A stretch of 64,000 nucleotides of DNA from Trachythela sp. YZ-2020 (GCA_016169945.1 JADLSH010000217.1:434001-498000), one strand, 5' to 3'; numbered from the stretch's first letter, positions 33,696 through 46,493 are shown. Notes: a model not told the origin generated them from the letters alone. Translations and numbers: made by a program.

Positions 33696-36044
33696 TGTGT
33701 ATTTAATTTTACTATAAAAACAATTACATTTGGATAAATCATCTTGAAAAGTCGGCTATTTCTTGAGGAAAAAAACACATTTTTGAACTCAAACACATTT
33801 TTGAGTGTGTAAAGTAACCCTTCTAGTGGGTTGCATCGTCAATCGTGGAATATAGACGAAGGAATGGATTTAAATGCGATTTCAAAGTCGATCGTGGGGG
33901 CGACCATGACACTTGATGACAGTAACTTATGTCTATAAATTCTGGGACATAGATGCCTCTTGCTTATAAAATTATTTCGAAAGAAGAAATAAATGAACGA
34001 ATGCAAGGGTTAAAAGTTTGTTGGAATGGAACTTAAACCTTTTACTGCATTTTATAGTCTTCATGCCTTCATGGACATGGGAATCGGTTGCATTTCATTT
34101 CTACACCTGCTTTAAAGTTGGTTCTCACTTTAGCAAGGAAGCTTGTTTCCCTACAAATTTTACATTCAAATTTGCCCAACATTTGGACATTTTCAAGAAT
34201 AGTAACTGGTTAACTGCAACTGGCCAACCCACAATCTAATGAAATTGGCCCCCATGTATATTCTCACAGAACCTTTCATAGAAAGATTGGTTGGCAGATT
34301 GTCATATTTGTCCATGTAACTGAAAGATGAGCAATACACGGATATCATAAACTGGATATATAGATATATATATATGGAATTATTGTGACGACACTAAACA
34401 TTAATTGCCACATAAATAGGCTTAGAATAATATTCATCTTTTGAGAATGTTTTAGTGGGGAAACATATCTAATTTAATAAATAAGCCATAAGGCCAGTAT
34501 GTGATCTGTAAAACTTCATACTTTCTATTACAGTAGCTTTGCCTGTGTGGGCAGAGCAAACATGCTTCAACTTTCACATTAGATGTAAGATGTCTGGTGT
34601 GAGAGTGATGTTTGCTTTACTCATAGTGTACACACATCCAACTTTCTTGGCATGCCCACATAGCTGATTTAAGTAACTCGGAAAGGTGCTTCTCTGTGCA
34701 GGAAAATGGATGTTGACCCCCTCCCCTACCAGATGTCCTTGCACATTTTAGAAGTGGAATCTCTCCTGTTCTTCCATAGTGGGAGTCTGGCTCTTTTCTA
34801 GGTAACCCATTACCCAAAAAGCAGCTAAAGTTTAGCCGATCCAATCAAGCGCAGTTAACCCATTAATTGGCAGTACTCTACCACTGATGAGTAAAATTTG
34901 CCAATTAATGGGTTAAGCCAATCCAATCGATCAAGGGGCTGAGCTATTAAAAGTGAACTTGCTCCCAAGAGACAATAGAGTCACACTGCAACATATATTG
35001 ATAAAGATGTTTAATAAATATTTAATTAAAAATGTTAATTCATCTTTCACTGATGGTTCCAGTTTACTTCACTGATAATCTAGATGAAATCACAAACAAA
35101 TAGTTTAATGGGCTATACAATGTTGAAGTGTATCTCTCTATTTAGGGAATTTTCTGTTAGCCTCCCTAAGGTTCTTCAACATAGGTGGCTTAGGGACCAA
35201 GGCCTAACTGGAGAAATGCCTGATACTCAGGTTAAGGTGGTTCCACTAGTGGGACAGTGCAGCACTTGGTGATCAACTTTGTGCCATATACATGTATCAA
35301 TTAAACATATATCATCAGTATCTCACTGTCATATAAAACATGTGACATTGACCACATGTGTAGGATAATACAAGACACTGAAAGTCCACATATAAAGTAG
35401 GTTGAAGTCTAAAAGTAGAATGGCCTATTAATTTATATTAGTTAAATACCATAAAGGCATTAAAGTTGTGATAATTTCCACATTGAAACATATATGATAT
35501 ATTATAGTAATCTCTCAGAGGTAGAAGCACTTCTATCGATTTGTGCGTCAACAAACACCGTTGTACACCGGACATGTCCGGCGCAGAACCTTTCATCCAT
35601 ACTGGCTTCAATGACATTGTATACTAAGCAAATAATATGCACATTTAGGTGACATGATTCAACGTTAAATATCCAAAGTTCATACGCGCGAATAGACATC
35701 ATTGCATTTGTTAAAATCACAGCTTACCTGTATGTTGATTCCTGTCCTATGTTGGGACAACTGGGTACATTTGTCTTTGTTTATAGGTCGATAACTATGG
35801 CCTGTATTTGCCACCAAATGTCTCGGATCGATGAGTTTCGGTGCCCTCTTTTCTATCGGTTTAAAGCCGCAATAGGTGATTTATCATCCAAAAAAGGTGT
35901 CAGATAGCTAGATATATTACTGTTGGTACTTTCTGTGTAAGATCACGCACAAACGAAACATCGTTTAGACAAAATATGCAAAAAAACACAATACATCGAT
36001 GTCTTCGCCATATATTTCTTAGTTGTTTATCAAAGTTGGGTTCC
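33696..36044. other. Interior of the inverted repeat, no gene seen
   Basis: No recognisable protein. It contains a hairpin (34855-34916). If the arms bound one transposon, this would be its non-coding or decayed cargo. Confidence 0.4.
34855..34916. repeat. Hairpin, 18-bp perfect arms
   Basis: TTAACCCATTAATTGGCA (34855-34872) and its exact complement at 34899-34916. It shares the (G)TTAACCCATTAA core with the minisatellite at 23.6-23.9 kb. Confidence 0.75.
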
Positions 36045-36285
36045 TGGGATCCAGGCCCCTTGGTGATATTTTGGTCGCGCTACTTTTTTTCAGAAAATGG
36101 CAAAATTTGCCTGTTTGAGCCTTTATATCTCCGAAACTAAAAGTCTAAGCCAAAAACTAATCTAGAACTTACTAACTAACTTTTCACGCCTTATCCGAAT
36201 CAATAAAAACCCATTTTGCGTTCATAAGCACTTTAAAAATTTTCACCGAAGGAAACACGAGAAAAACAGATCGAAATTCCAGTTG
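36045..36285. repeat. Right arm of a long inverted repeat
   Basis: Complement of 33450-33695, from TTCCTGGGATCCAGGCC through AAAACCCATTTTGCGTTCAT to TCGAAATTCCAG. Beyond it lies GCTGACGTCA. Confidence 0.7.
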
Positions 36286-36356
36286 AAGTTGCTGACGTCA
36301 AAAAAAATCGACTCGACATGATCGCATTTTGCGCATGCGTCTGAATTATAATGCGT

Positions 36357-37625
36357 GAATTGAATTGAATTGAATTACGTCTTTATTACAAATAGTGGAG
36401 TTGCAACAAAGTTATTTACATATTAGTCAGATTATACAATATAATAAAATATTAAAATCATTAAAAAGACATTTAGTTAAAAAAAATTGTTTAAAGCGTT
36501 CTGTATTTACATCTGGCAACATAAATGGATGCTCGCGTTCTCTTAAAGTCCGTTGAGGTTTAACAACTCGTACAGACAGTGTTCAGGATTGTTCATGATT
36601 TTTTTGAACAATAATCGATCTCTCTCCTCAATCATCTCGGCCATTGAATATTTTTTTAGAGTATATCCATATCGGAATGCCCGATTGAAAAACTTGTTGA
36701 TTTGATCTATATACTTCGCTTGCAAAGCAGATCCCCATACTTCGATTGCGTAATAAAATAGTGACAGGACCAATGAATCAAACAATTTAGTAAGTTCGCT
36801 TTGCGAGTATCCGTAGAATTTACAGACCCTCAGGATGTACATTCTGCTTCCTGCCTTCGACAACAAGCTGTCTACTTGCTTATCCCAACAACGTGGGTTT
36901 TCCTGAAAGGTGACACCGAGTAATTTTAACCACTCTTTACGCCGTATTCCATTAATAGGAGGAGGAGGTGTAACAAGTGAACGACTACATAGTAGCATTT
37001 CCCATGTTTTTGACAGATTAAGTGTCATCATATTGCTTCTGGCCCAACTCTCAATGTTAGTTATCACGTCTAAAGCCGAATCGCCAGATAGTGTGACAGG
37101 AGCACTCACTGTCAAATCGTCAGCAAATTTAACCAAATTGTTCTTTTGTGGATGTTTGACCTTAATATCATTGACCATTAACGAAAACAAGAAGGGACCA
37201 AGAACTGTACCTTGCGATACTCCTCTGTTGATACTAACCTAGTTGGTAACAGTTCCATCTACAGCAACTCTCTGTTTTCTACTCGATATATAATTAATGA
37301 GCCAATTAATAATATATGGATTAAGATTTGTTGATTTCAGTTTCTGTGCTAAAATATCATGCGGAACACTGTCAAACGCTTTACTGAAATCGAAAGATAT
37401 TACACGGACGAAATTGGCCTTATCGTCTAGCCATTTTAGCCAATAATGCTGACACTTTATGACAACTGCAGTAGTGTTTGAGTTTTCTCTATAAGCATAC
37501 TGATGCCTATCAATAATTGATTTTGAAGGATGACGAATCTCTCCTTGAAATATGATCTTTTCAAAAAGTCTCATGATAACATTAGTCAGCGATATTGGTC
37601 TCTATTGGTTACATTCGATTTGCGG
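36357..37625 (-). pseudogene. 5'-truncated LINE RT with (TTCAA)n tail
   Basis: Same family as 12287-14085. Minus-strand blocks: DRHQYAYRENSNTTAVVIKC, FDFSKAFDSVPHDILAQKL (motif A intact), GVSQGTVLGPFLFSLMVND and VKFADDLTVSAPV, then EVWGSALQAKYIDQINKFFN. One stop separates the frames near 37239, and the 3' part shifts near 36543. The tail is a five-base repeat (GAATT units at about 36357-36376 on the plus strand). Upstream of 37600 the sequence is no longer LINE-like. Confidence 0.8.
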
Positions 37626-37639
37626 AGATTAATTGGGCT

Positions 37640-37984
37640 TAGGTTAACCAGCTTCCAAATTCGTGAACAACACGAATTGAAACAAAATCAAACGTGTGTA
37701 TAGTTTTGTGCTTGGTTCTTTGTTGCGTATTTTTATTCCGATTTCTTGACTTGTGCCAAATATTCTTTACTTGTTTGAGATGAAAATGCATGATTAATGA
37801 CGATCGAAATAGAAATACTATTAATCCAACGTCTCCTCGATTTGTTTTGGTTGCTAAAATCGATATCGGTGTGATAACTTTTCAAAACATTCAAACATGT
37901 ATTTTTCATAGGACAACTCGTATTATTAAACTGTCTGTATTGTAGTTTTTAATATGTCAAACACTACAGGAATAACATAAGTTT
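37640..37984. other. Spacer with no recognised feature
   Basis: Unrecognised A+T-rich DNA between two LINE fragments. Confidence 0.4.
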
Positions 37985-38004
37985 CAAACTTTCAATTGCT
38001 TTGA

Positions 38005-39135
38005 AGACTGTACGTTGGACTTCTCAACAGCATTCGACCGCATAGACTTTAACATCTTATTACAAAAGCTGAGAGATATGGACATACATCCTGTTCTTAT
38101 TAATTGGATCGCCAATTTTCTCACAGATAGAAGACAACGTACAAGAATTGGCCTGAACTATTCTAGTTGGAAGCCAATTAATGCAGGTGTCCCTCAGGGA
38201 ACCAAGCTTGGCCCCTAATTATATGGTGAATGACCTGAATGTTTCCGATCATACTGTCAAATTTGTAGATGATACTACTATATGGGAAATTATCATGAGG
38301 GATCAACAACCTGCTTCGGCCTTACCGTCACAAATCAATGATTGCTCCAGTTGGGTGATTAAAAACAATATGAAATTAAACCCCTCTAAAACCAAGCAAA
38401 TTCGAGTATGTTTTTCGACCGGTGATCCCGCAGCCCTTACACCGCTTACTGTCGATGGATGTAATATTTCCGTCACGTCGCACGCTAAATTACTTGGATT
38501 AATTATCTCCGAAGACCTCAAGTGGGCCCTTCATGTTGATTACATTTGCAAGAACGCTGCAAAGCGCCTCTACGCCCTACGATTATTAAAGAGATCTTCC
38601 ATTCCATCGAAAAAGTTAGTGCGAGTGTTTAACGTTTAGACCAATCTTAGAATACGCGTGCGAAGTATGGCATTACAGTCTGCCCCAGTAGTTACAAGAT
38701 CAGATTGAAAGGATCCAACGCAGGGCCCTACGAATAATCTTCCCAGATTGTTGCTATGACAACGCAATGGACTGTGCCGGGGTGGTGTCGTTGTTTATAC
38801 GGAGAGAGACGATCTGTAAGAGATTTCTGAGCGAATGCGTATTGATACAGCACACAAGTTACATTCCCTTGTCCCTTCAAACCATGATACAGAATACTCC
38901 CTCCGTGGGGGTAATAACAAACTTTAAATACCTAGGTGTAGAACTGACAGATTTGCAAATAGTTTTATAATTGCTGGAAGTAAAGCTTCCAACATTAGTA
39001 AATCGTAACATAATTTTCCATGTAAATATCACTATAATTATTGTTAGAGTTGTATTTTGACATTTTAACCTTTTATCTCCTAAACCAATGTAATTCAGTC
39101 TTTGACTGCAAAATTGGTCTTTTAATAAATCATAA
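38005..39135 (+). pseudogene. 5'-truncated LINE RT (BovB/Jockey-like family)
   Basis: Starts inside motif A (DFSTAFDRIDFNILLQKL), then RTRIGLNYSSWKPINAGVPQ before a frameshift at about 38215, VKFVDDTTIWE (motif C as V-D-D), NMKLNPSKTKQIRV and KLLGLIISEDLKWALHVDYI. It is broken after VRVFNV near 38640. The 3' UTR ends AATAAATCATAAAC near 39135. It is probably the same family as the minus-strand fragment that begins at 39237, but the two are in opposite orientation. Confidence 0.75.
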
Positions 39136-39236
39136 ACTTTGACAGTCCTACACTGCTTTGAAGAGAATATAATTAAAATATATTTTCAGATTTTTTAAGT
39201 CAATGCAAGTTTTTTTAAGTCGAAGATTTTGAACAT

Positions 39237-41446
39237 TATAGATAGATAGATAGATAGATAGATAGATGCTTAAATTGAAACTGGCGAGACAAATTCTTGA
39301 TATTTAAGTGGTTAAAATCTCCAGCAATGATAATACCACATCCGGGGAAGAGACCCTTGATGTCAGTTAAAGATTTTGATAAATATTCCAACATAATTCG
39401 TTATCATTTGCACTTGGGGGATGGTAAACTGTTGCAGCTACTATACATGGGATTCCTCTTGGGAGCCTGGAAGGTCTTAATTGCATCCAGAGAACTTCAA
39501 GGAAAGGACTTTCAAATTGTTGAAGTTGTTTAACCTTAATACGCTCCTTAGAGAAAAAGCAAACACCTCCATGTTGGGCTGAGCTGCGGTCTCGTCTTTT
39601 AATATTATAACCCGGCAATTCGACATGATTGTTTCCGATAGATTCTTTGAGCCACGTTTCTGTGATGAAAACGAGGTCTGGATTATGTTTGGAAACGAAC
39701 AAACGGACTTCGTCGATTTTGGGGGCTAAGGACATGACGTTTGATAAAAGAAGGCTAGGCACAAACTCTTTGCTATCGTTAGCAGGTGAGCCTTGGCTCG
39801 CAGTTGAGTTCGTAACTTTTAAAGGGATATTTATTAGATTACTTCTGGTAGTGAAGAAATGTTTGGTTGTTGGGTTTTTACGGAGTTTTCTTTGAGATAC
39901 AATTGTTGGAATGTTCATTCTCGTGGTGTGATCGGTGGACTTCGTTAGGCTTTCCGTTATGCTATCGTCATTTCGCTCACCATATCCGTATACTTCCAAC
40001 GGCGAGATCTCCGACGAGTTTTCCGCCTTCCAAAATTTCCACGAAAATTCGAGTTGCTATTTGTTTCGTTATTCGGTATATCAATCAAAGGCAAGCATTT
40101 CAACCACTCCGGTGATGTCGGTCGCGAGGCAGTATCTCTAGTTTCTCCGTTGACAGTTTTGTGAGTGATTTTCTGACTGGGGAAAGGGTGACCATTATTT
40201 TGCTTATTATTTACGGAATCGGGGCTTAATTTATCGCTTAAACCTTTGTTGTTGATGACGCTTTTGGAGTTATTTAATAAATGTTTTTGTCCGACTTCAT
40301 GTAAATGTGTTTGTTTCGCCTCATCAGTTGTCTCGCTGTTTTGTTTTGTCACCGGGTGCAAAGTTTCACTGATTTGGGCGCAATTGACAGGCGTTTCAGC
40401 TGGGCCATTAACCTGTTGCTTACTTGTTTGTTGTGGTAGGGGATTTTCAGGTTCGTGACCTTTTGTTGTTTTAGCCAATTTAGATACGCATCGCTGATTT
40501 GAATGATCAAAAACATCTTTTTGTTCAGCTTTATGTAAATTTACTTTCAATTTTTCCAAATCTGAATGCAGAGTATTTACTTTATCAGAAAGAGCGATAT
40601 TTTGCTCTGTTAATAGCCATTTTGGCACGAATTTGATCTATTGCTTGACCGTTACCACGTACCACGCACTTGTAATTTTTGCGTTCCATTATTACTATGT
40701 CTAATTTTGTTCCTTCAAGATCGGTTGAAAGCTCGTAATACGAACTGGGTATGCACACTTTGACTTTATCAGTTCTGAGTAGGAATTTCATTTACCCGGT
40801 TTATGTCCGTTTGTGTACCAATCTCACACACCGATTTCTTTAAGTTTATGTCTTGACTATTAATATGAGCAAGATTTCTACTCACCGGGTTTATGTCCGT
40901 TTGAATACCAAACTCAGACACCGTTTTCTTTAAGTTTAAGTCTTGACTATTGATATAATTAACTGTGAGGGAGACATCGCCGTAAAGATTATTCATAACG
41001 CTTGATATATTTTCAACGCTCAGCTTAACTTCGGCTAATTCGTCGGATAAAAGGTCATAACACTTTGACTCTGTGACGAGATCGTCGCTTTTATCCATCA
41101 AATTCGTTGTTGCCTTATTCTTGAATAAGTCCACTATTAATTCCTTCAGTTTATTTCCCAATTCCCCTTGAAATAAGAGTGTTCCCTTGTTAGCATACCA
41201 AGTAATGCTTATCCGATTACTTCGAAACAATTTCGCACTCCCACCAGGCGAGCTCCATTTGCCTTCATCGCCGAACAAATCGACTACAAGACTCTTTAGT
41301 TTCTCTAAGCCGCCGGTCCATTTTACTTTATTGCCGTTGTTATATTCTATGAAGCCTTCGTGCTTTAATAGAATGTGGGAGAAGGTAACTTGAAGCTGAT
41401 TAATTTCATTTTCATCGGAGCAACACGAAGCACGACCGGCAGCCAT
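39237..41446 (-). pseudogene. LINE ORF1 and endonuclease, 3'-truncated
   Basis: ATG at 41446 starts MAAGRASCCSDENEINQLQV. The ORF1-like part (41446-39957, two frameshifts near 40780 and 40600) is charged and has a repeated segment ending K-K-T/S-V-x-E-x-G-x-Q-T-D-I-N. It has a very polar middle and a basic end (RRKTRRRSRRWKY). ORF2 starts at 39999 and contains the APE endonuclease: VFITETWLKES (catalytic E), SAQHGGVCFFSKERI, VAATVYHPPSAND and IIIAGDFNHLN. It stops at a GATA microsatellite (39239-39267). A 3'-truncated, 5'-complete LINE is odd, so a deletion or recombination joined it to the microsatellite. Confidence 0.75.
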
Positions 41447-41714
41447 ATTTGATAGATATCAACTGAGGATAATACTGAACATATATAGGTAAAAAATACA
41501 CTAAAAGAAAGCTTAGAAACTGGTTAAAAACATACGTACTGTTTAAATTTCAAAGATTTACGATTATAATGAAAAACTTGTGGTTTCTTCTTTCTATAAA
41601 GTCTCCGAAAATAACTTCCCGCGGTTCGTTTCAAAGTTTGTGCCTGGTCACGAATATTCCACGCGTGGGACGCGAGGATGACGTCTGATCTATATAGATC
41701 GTGTTTCAAACCGT

Positions 41715-41797
41715 ACTATAACTGTAGGGAGCCACCTTAAGATGCACATAAAAGAATATTTACTCATCTGAATTATGAAAGTGGTCTATACAGGCAG
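41715..41797. repeat. Repeat end, inverted partner of 32998-33160
   Basis: AACTGTAGGGAGCCACCTTAA then GATGCACATAAAAGAATATT and TGAATTATGAAAGTGGTCTA, complementary to 32998-33054 plus 33134-33150. GGCTCCCTACAGTT is also the end sequence of the TTAA element at 47602-48074. Confidence 0.65.
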
Positions 41798-42954
41798 TAT
41801 TCGGCCATCTGGCTTGTTTAGAAATTATCGAATAAGGCAAATCTATTAAAATACAAATCAATTGCGTCTTGTTTATCGCCAGCCTAAAAATACTCATATG
41901 TAAAAATATAACATATGTAAAAAGTTTCTGGGAATTCCTTGTCTACCGTAGACCTTTTGCTTGCATGGTTTCCATGAACAACGTAAACTAAAGGTAAACG
42001 AATCCTTAGTTTGAATTGTTCTCCAAGAGGCCAGCGATTCGAGTGAGGATATATTAACCCTTGTTTATCGACTTTATATTCGCGTTTCTACTCTTGTATT
42101 TGTTTTAAATAATGACATCTGTATCTTAACATACTAAACACGATCCATCACTTATATATCCTTCAAATTTACTTCGTAAACGACCAAAATATGATACTAT
42201 GATTTTATCTGGAAAATAACATAAAAGTATACAATGTTTATACAACCCATATCCTTAAGTCATCACGTGGCATATTTTTCCTTTGATCCCCAACATCATT
42301 TGCCGCCTTCTTTGAAGTTTGCTGGCTAGCCCAACCAGTCTTCTTCTATTAACCGTGTTTACATGTAACATGTACTGTACAACCAGGTGGGCAATGTTTT
42401 CATTAATGAATAATCTAATACAAACCAAAAACGCTAATCACAGTGCTGGACAAGTAGGAGGCGCCTTTTCGTGGCTGCTCCTATATTTCTTATATTTCTT
42501 TGATTTTACCCACAAGATCTTTTGAACTTTATACTTAATTTTTAAAACGTATCTTCTTTGGGATACAACTATGAAGTGCTATATGTCACGATTCTTGAAC
42601 AAAATTTGGTCCACCAAAAGAATTTGTCTGTAGTAGAATACAACAAGCTCACTCTTTCCGAGAAATCGATCCCACCACAATCATGGCGAACATTACTGGA
42701 TTTAAGGATAGCTGCAAAGAAACCTACAAAATGAGGCTGTTGTGCTGGCATCAACAAGGTACGAAGTATTAAGACAGTTATTGGAATCCGACATCCATCT
42801 GATTTTTGTTCAGACAGTTGTCAGCCATTTATAAATCGTGATTTTGATCATCAACAATTTGGTCTTGTTCGCTGCAGTTATTTTAGCCGAGTCAATTTAA
42901 ATAACATTAGCTAGCTATATAAAGATTCAAGCTGAGGATAGGAGTCCAGTAGGA
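41798..42954. other. Spacer with no recognised feature
   Basis: No gene or repeat that I can support. Confidence 0.4.
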
Positions 42955-43735
42955 AATAAAAGTGTGAGACAATTTGTACCAAGCTTGATGTTAACAAATG
43001 CAATGTCACTAGCCCCCAAGATTGACGAAGTTCGCATTTTTGTTTTGGATTCAAACCTAGACCTTGCATCCATTACTGAAACGTGGCTCCAAAACTCTGT
43101 TAAAGACAATGCAATTCATATCCTTGGATATAAATTATTGTGTAAAGATCGCAGTCATACTTCCCATGGTGGAGTTTGTATTTATATTCGCGAAGAAATT
43201 CAATGTAGTTCCCTAGACGCCTTTCACTCCGACAACACACAAAGAAGTACTTTGGGTTAAAATACGCCCAAGAAGGCTTCCACGCGGGATCCCATGTATT
43301 GTAGTTTGAACAATATACCACCCTCCAAGAAATAATAACTCAACAATGATCGATATTTTAATTAATTCCCTTTCCGCTATCGAGAGCGAAATCCCTAACT
43401 GTGGAATTATTTTATCAGGAGATCTAAACCATATTAATATATCATCGATTAAGCGCCAGTTTAGACAAAAACAACTTTTACGAGAAACCGAAAAAATCGT
43501 CTGCCTTCGGTCTTTCCGATCACTACACCATCACTATTTTACCAATTTCAAGAACCAAAGGCAAAAGTAAACCAGTTAAAATTATTAGCAGAGATTTAAG
43601 ACAACCTGGAAAAGTACAGCTTGGTCGCTACTTGTCCTCGATCGATTGTTCAACACTCAACTCCGTTGATTTAGTAGAAGACAAAGCGAAACTACTAGAC
43701 GACTATATTGTAATTGGCCTCAAATCAAATCAAAT
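42955..43735 (+). pseudogene. LINE endonuclease fragment
   Basis: Same family as 39237-41446: RQFVPSLMLTNAMSLAPKID, SITETWLQNSV (catalytic E), GGVCIYIREEI, then a shift and NCGIILSGDLNHIN (GDFN box with Leu). It is decayed by 43600 and is followed by (AAATC)n at about 43722-43748, which may be a separate microsatellite or a tail. Confidence 0.7.
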
Positions 43736-43749
43736 CAAATCAAATGTTT

Positions 43750-44252
43750 ATTAATCACTCAGTAATCATTACAAGTCAAAATAAAGAAATACAAGTTATT
43801 ACATAGGAAAGAGTGAAGGCCATCTGAAATAACCATATGGGCTAGACGAGTCAGATGACCTTTAACAATGTAGATGTATATATATTATTTCTAAAATCAT
43901 TAATTATTCATAAGCAAAATACAAAGGAAACTCATGACCCGTAGCGGATCTATGTACTATTTAAAACATGAGAAGGAGTGTTTTATCGGGTACAATAGAG
44001 TGATTTCTATGCGTATTGTTCTCTATTTTCTTTATAGGCTAGGGTTGAGTTGCTTAGCCAATAATATACAGTAGACTCTGAAATTACAAATTAAGATTGA
44101 GATAGCTTTCTCCGGGGTTTACGATGTCAACTTGGACGTAAAGCCACTTGCGCAATAACGTTTCCTTTGATGTGGTTATAAACGTCTATTTACTGTTTGC
44201 TCAATTTATTGCAAATGAAAATGCCGTTTAAAGTATTAGTATCCTTACTAAA
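43750..44252. other. Spacer with no recognised feature
   Basis: A+T-rich, no gene seen. Confidence 0.4.
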
Positions 44253-44655
44253 ATGAATTCGACGAAGGCAACTCGTGTGTTTCGAAAACCAAAAGGCGTA
44301 GAAGATGAGAAAGAGCTGCTGGATAGCACTATCCCTAAATCAACTCGGCACTCTACGAAATGGGCGTTAAAAATATTTCATGAATGACAAATGGCAAGAC
44401 AAAATCAAGACGCCAAATTAAAACAGTGCTCTTTTGCATTTGATTGCAATAAAGTGCAGAATTTGGGCTTGAGCATTACACAGATGAATGGAGAAACACT
44501 GAATTTCTGGTTAGCAAAATTTATCGAGGAAGTATGTAAACCAAATGGTGAACGATACCCTGTGAGAACCTCTTATGCTATTGCCTGTGGTTTAAATGGG
44601 CATTTGCAAGAAGAATGTGAAGTATACCAGTGTCAATTTGGGATAAGAATGAGAC
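44253..44655 (+). pseudogene. DUF3504/KIAA1958-like N-terminal domain
   Basis: ATG at 44253; the frame runs through KATRVFRKPKGVEDEKELLD and STKWALKIFHE to a TGA at 44385 where the family usually has Trp. It continues as GLSITQMNGETLNFWLAKFI and EVCKPNGERYPVRTSYAIAC. These are characteristic of the N-terminal part of DUF3504 proteins, derived from Crypton tyrosine-recombinase transposons. Similarity fades after LNGHLQ; a GT at about 44660 may be a donor site. The recombinase core is absent. It is either a decayed exon or a truncated transposon gene. Confidence 0.65.
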
Positions 44656-45006
44656 GGGGTAAATATCGCCTTTTTCGTTCGTGTTATGTAATGATTTTAT
44701 TTTAACTTTGTAGCTAGTTTAGAACTTGTGTGCATGCATGTACTATAATATTGCATTAAATGATTATCTACATTAATTTGCCAAGGCAAGAAATGGTAAA
44801 TTTGCACGACCAATGTTCGGTTTACTTTGGGAAAATGTAGATATTTAGTGGGTTATAAGCTGCTATATAGTACTTAATTTTGTTTACAAGATATACTGAG
44901 ATAAGTGTGATGATTAATGTTGTGTGTTAATAAACGATACTACAGTGCTATATATTTATTTACGTTGTGGTGTCCAAAGTCGATTAGATTTTTTGAATTT
45001 TTAATT

Positions 45007-45036
45007 AACGTGAAATTTTATATAAAATTTCACGTT
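45007..45036. repeat. 30-bp perfect palindrome
   Basis: AACGTGAAATTTTAT followed directly by its complement. TTCACGTTAATTAGCA-like sequence recurs 25 bp further on. Probably the core of a small foldback. Confidence 0.7.
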
Positions 45037-45234
45037 CATTAGTATTCTTTATATAAAAGTTCACGTTAATTAGCATTTTCATTGTTTCATTGAATAACCC
45101 CATATTTCCCCTGGGACAGAATTCAAATACCCTCCCCTGGCTTTTAAAATGAAAGATTTTACCACGTATAAAACGCATAAACGTGAATAAATGAAGAAAG
45201 GCGATTGGCTTATTTGTCTAATGAATATTAGTAT

Positions 45235-45545
45235 AAACTTAGTAATAGACTATCACTTTTCCTGCGTTCTGATTGGCTACGCTACTCGTAGACTATTAGT
45301 GATAGTCTACTAGTAGCAAAATTCAAAACAATGGCGTGAAAATTCACGTTTAAAATTAATATTAATACTTTTGTTTACTTTTGTATTGTGTTCCCTAGTT
45401 CTCAATAAATGCTATAGTTTATACTAAAACAATTAGACAACTCGGCCTCGTTGGCTATGAGCGAATAGTCAACTCGGCTTCGCCTCGTTGACTATTCGCT
45501 CATAGCCAACTCGGCCTCGTTGTCTAATTGTTAAATAGTGAGTTT
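45235..45545. repeat. Foldback element, relative of 15227-16072
   Basis: AATAGACTATCACTTTTCCT and GATTGGCTACGCTACTCG are followed by GTCTACTAGTAGCAAAATTC. At 45433-45532 CAATTAGACAACTCGGCC mirrors GGCCTCGTTGTCTAATTG, with GAATAGTCAACTCGGC/GCCTCGTTGACTATTC inside. The plan (CTACTAGTAG end, CAATTAG inner repeat) matches the element at 15.2 kb. Confidence 0.6.
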
Positions 45546-45839
45546 TTGAAATATTTGATATAGCTCAAATTTTCTCCTTCAATTTTTACAGCGTAGATAA
45601 CATCAATCTTCAAAATTCCAACGCCAGTGAGCGTATACAAAACGAGTCATTTTAGAAGTCGCATACAAACCTATATATATATATATATATATATTATTAG
45701 TATGACAAAATGTTAGAATACAGCTCAAATTCAGTAATAAAATACAGAGTATCAGACACTAAACAGACAATAAAGAAGTCAAACACAAAACAATTTCGAA
45801 CAGACAGTACAAAACAACAATGCCATAAGCCAACACCAA
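45546..45839. other. Spacer with (AT)n
   Basis: Contains an AT microsatellite near 45673-45695 and no gene. Confidence 0.4.
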
Positions 45840-46090
45840 TAAAATTTTAAACTACTTTGATTATTATTTATAACAGGTTTGAATATATAAAATAAATATG
45901 TATTTTTAACTAATACACTAATACAAGCCAATCAGTTGCTCGTTGAATTTCTTTTTAAAGGAGTATTTACTTAATACTTTGAAAGATTCATCTAAGGAAT
46001 TCCAAATCTTAGGACCGCAAAAAGTGATATTAAATACTCCATAGTTTGTCCGAACTAAGGGTAGATTCGATAACATTATGCCAGGAAAAA
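45840..46090 (-). pseudogene. LINE C-terminal fragment
   Basis: On the minus strand TNYGVFNITFCGPKIWNSLD and SKYSFKKKFNEQLIGLYY form the C-terminal tail typical of LINE ORF2 (G-x-x-I-W-N-S-L). The upstream RT is missing. Confidence 0.6.
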
Positions 46091-46099
46091 CAATAACAG

Positions 46100-46493
46100 T
46101 TCACTCTAATGACGCACCGTGGATGACTTGTGATTCAAAATCACAGATAAAGAAACGTCAGCTAGCCTTAGAACAAGGAAACGAAACATTATTATTTTAG
46201 ATACTACCGGAATCTTGTTAATCGTACTCTGAAGAAGTATAGAGGAAATTATTATGCATGCAAAATAAGCCATTTAAAAAATTCCAAGCCAAATAATTGG
46301 TGGAGAGAAGTGAAACAAATTTGCGGTCATGCCCCATTAAATAGTCACAAGGACATCCCTTCTTGTGGTCGACGACCCCGATCAAATGTCTCTTGGCGAT
46401 AAAGCTAATTTAATAAACAATACCTTTTTACAGCCGAAGCAAGCGTATCAACCACTTGAGGAATCGAACAAAATACATGGGCACTTAGATCAA
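46100..46493 (+). pseudogene. LINE EN-RT linker fragment
   Basis: SQIKKRQLALEQGNE, NLVNRTLKKYRGNYYACKIS and NNWWREVKQICG are typical of the region between endonuclease and RT in LINEs. It is cut at about 46494 by the start of the P-associated C2H2 copy, so that copy inserted into this LINE. Confidence 0.6.

Noticed and set aside
35502..35720. 72-codon minus-strand frame that looks mildly protein-like
   Set aside because: No motif, no splice sites and no second copy; insufficient to call an exon.
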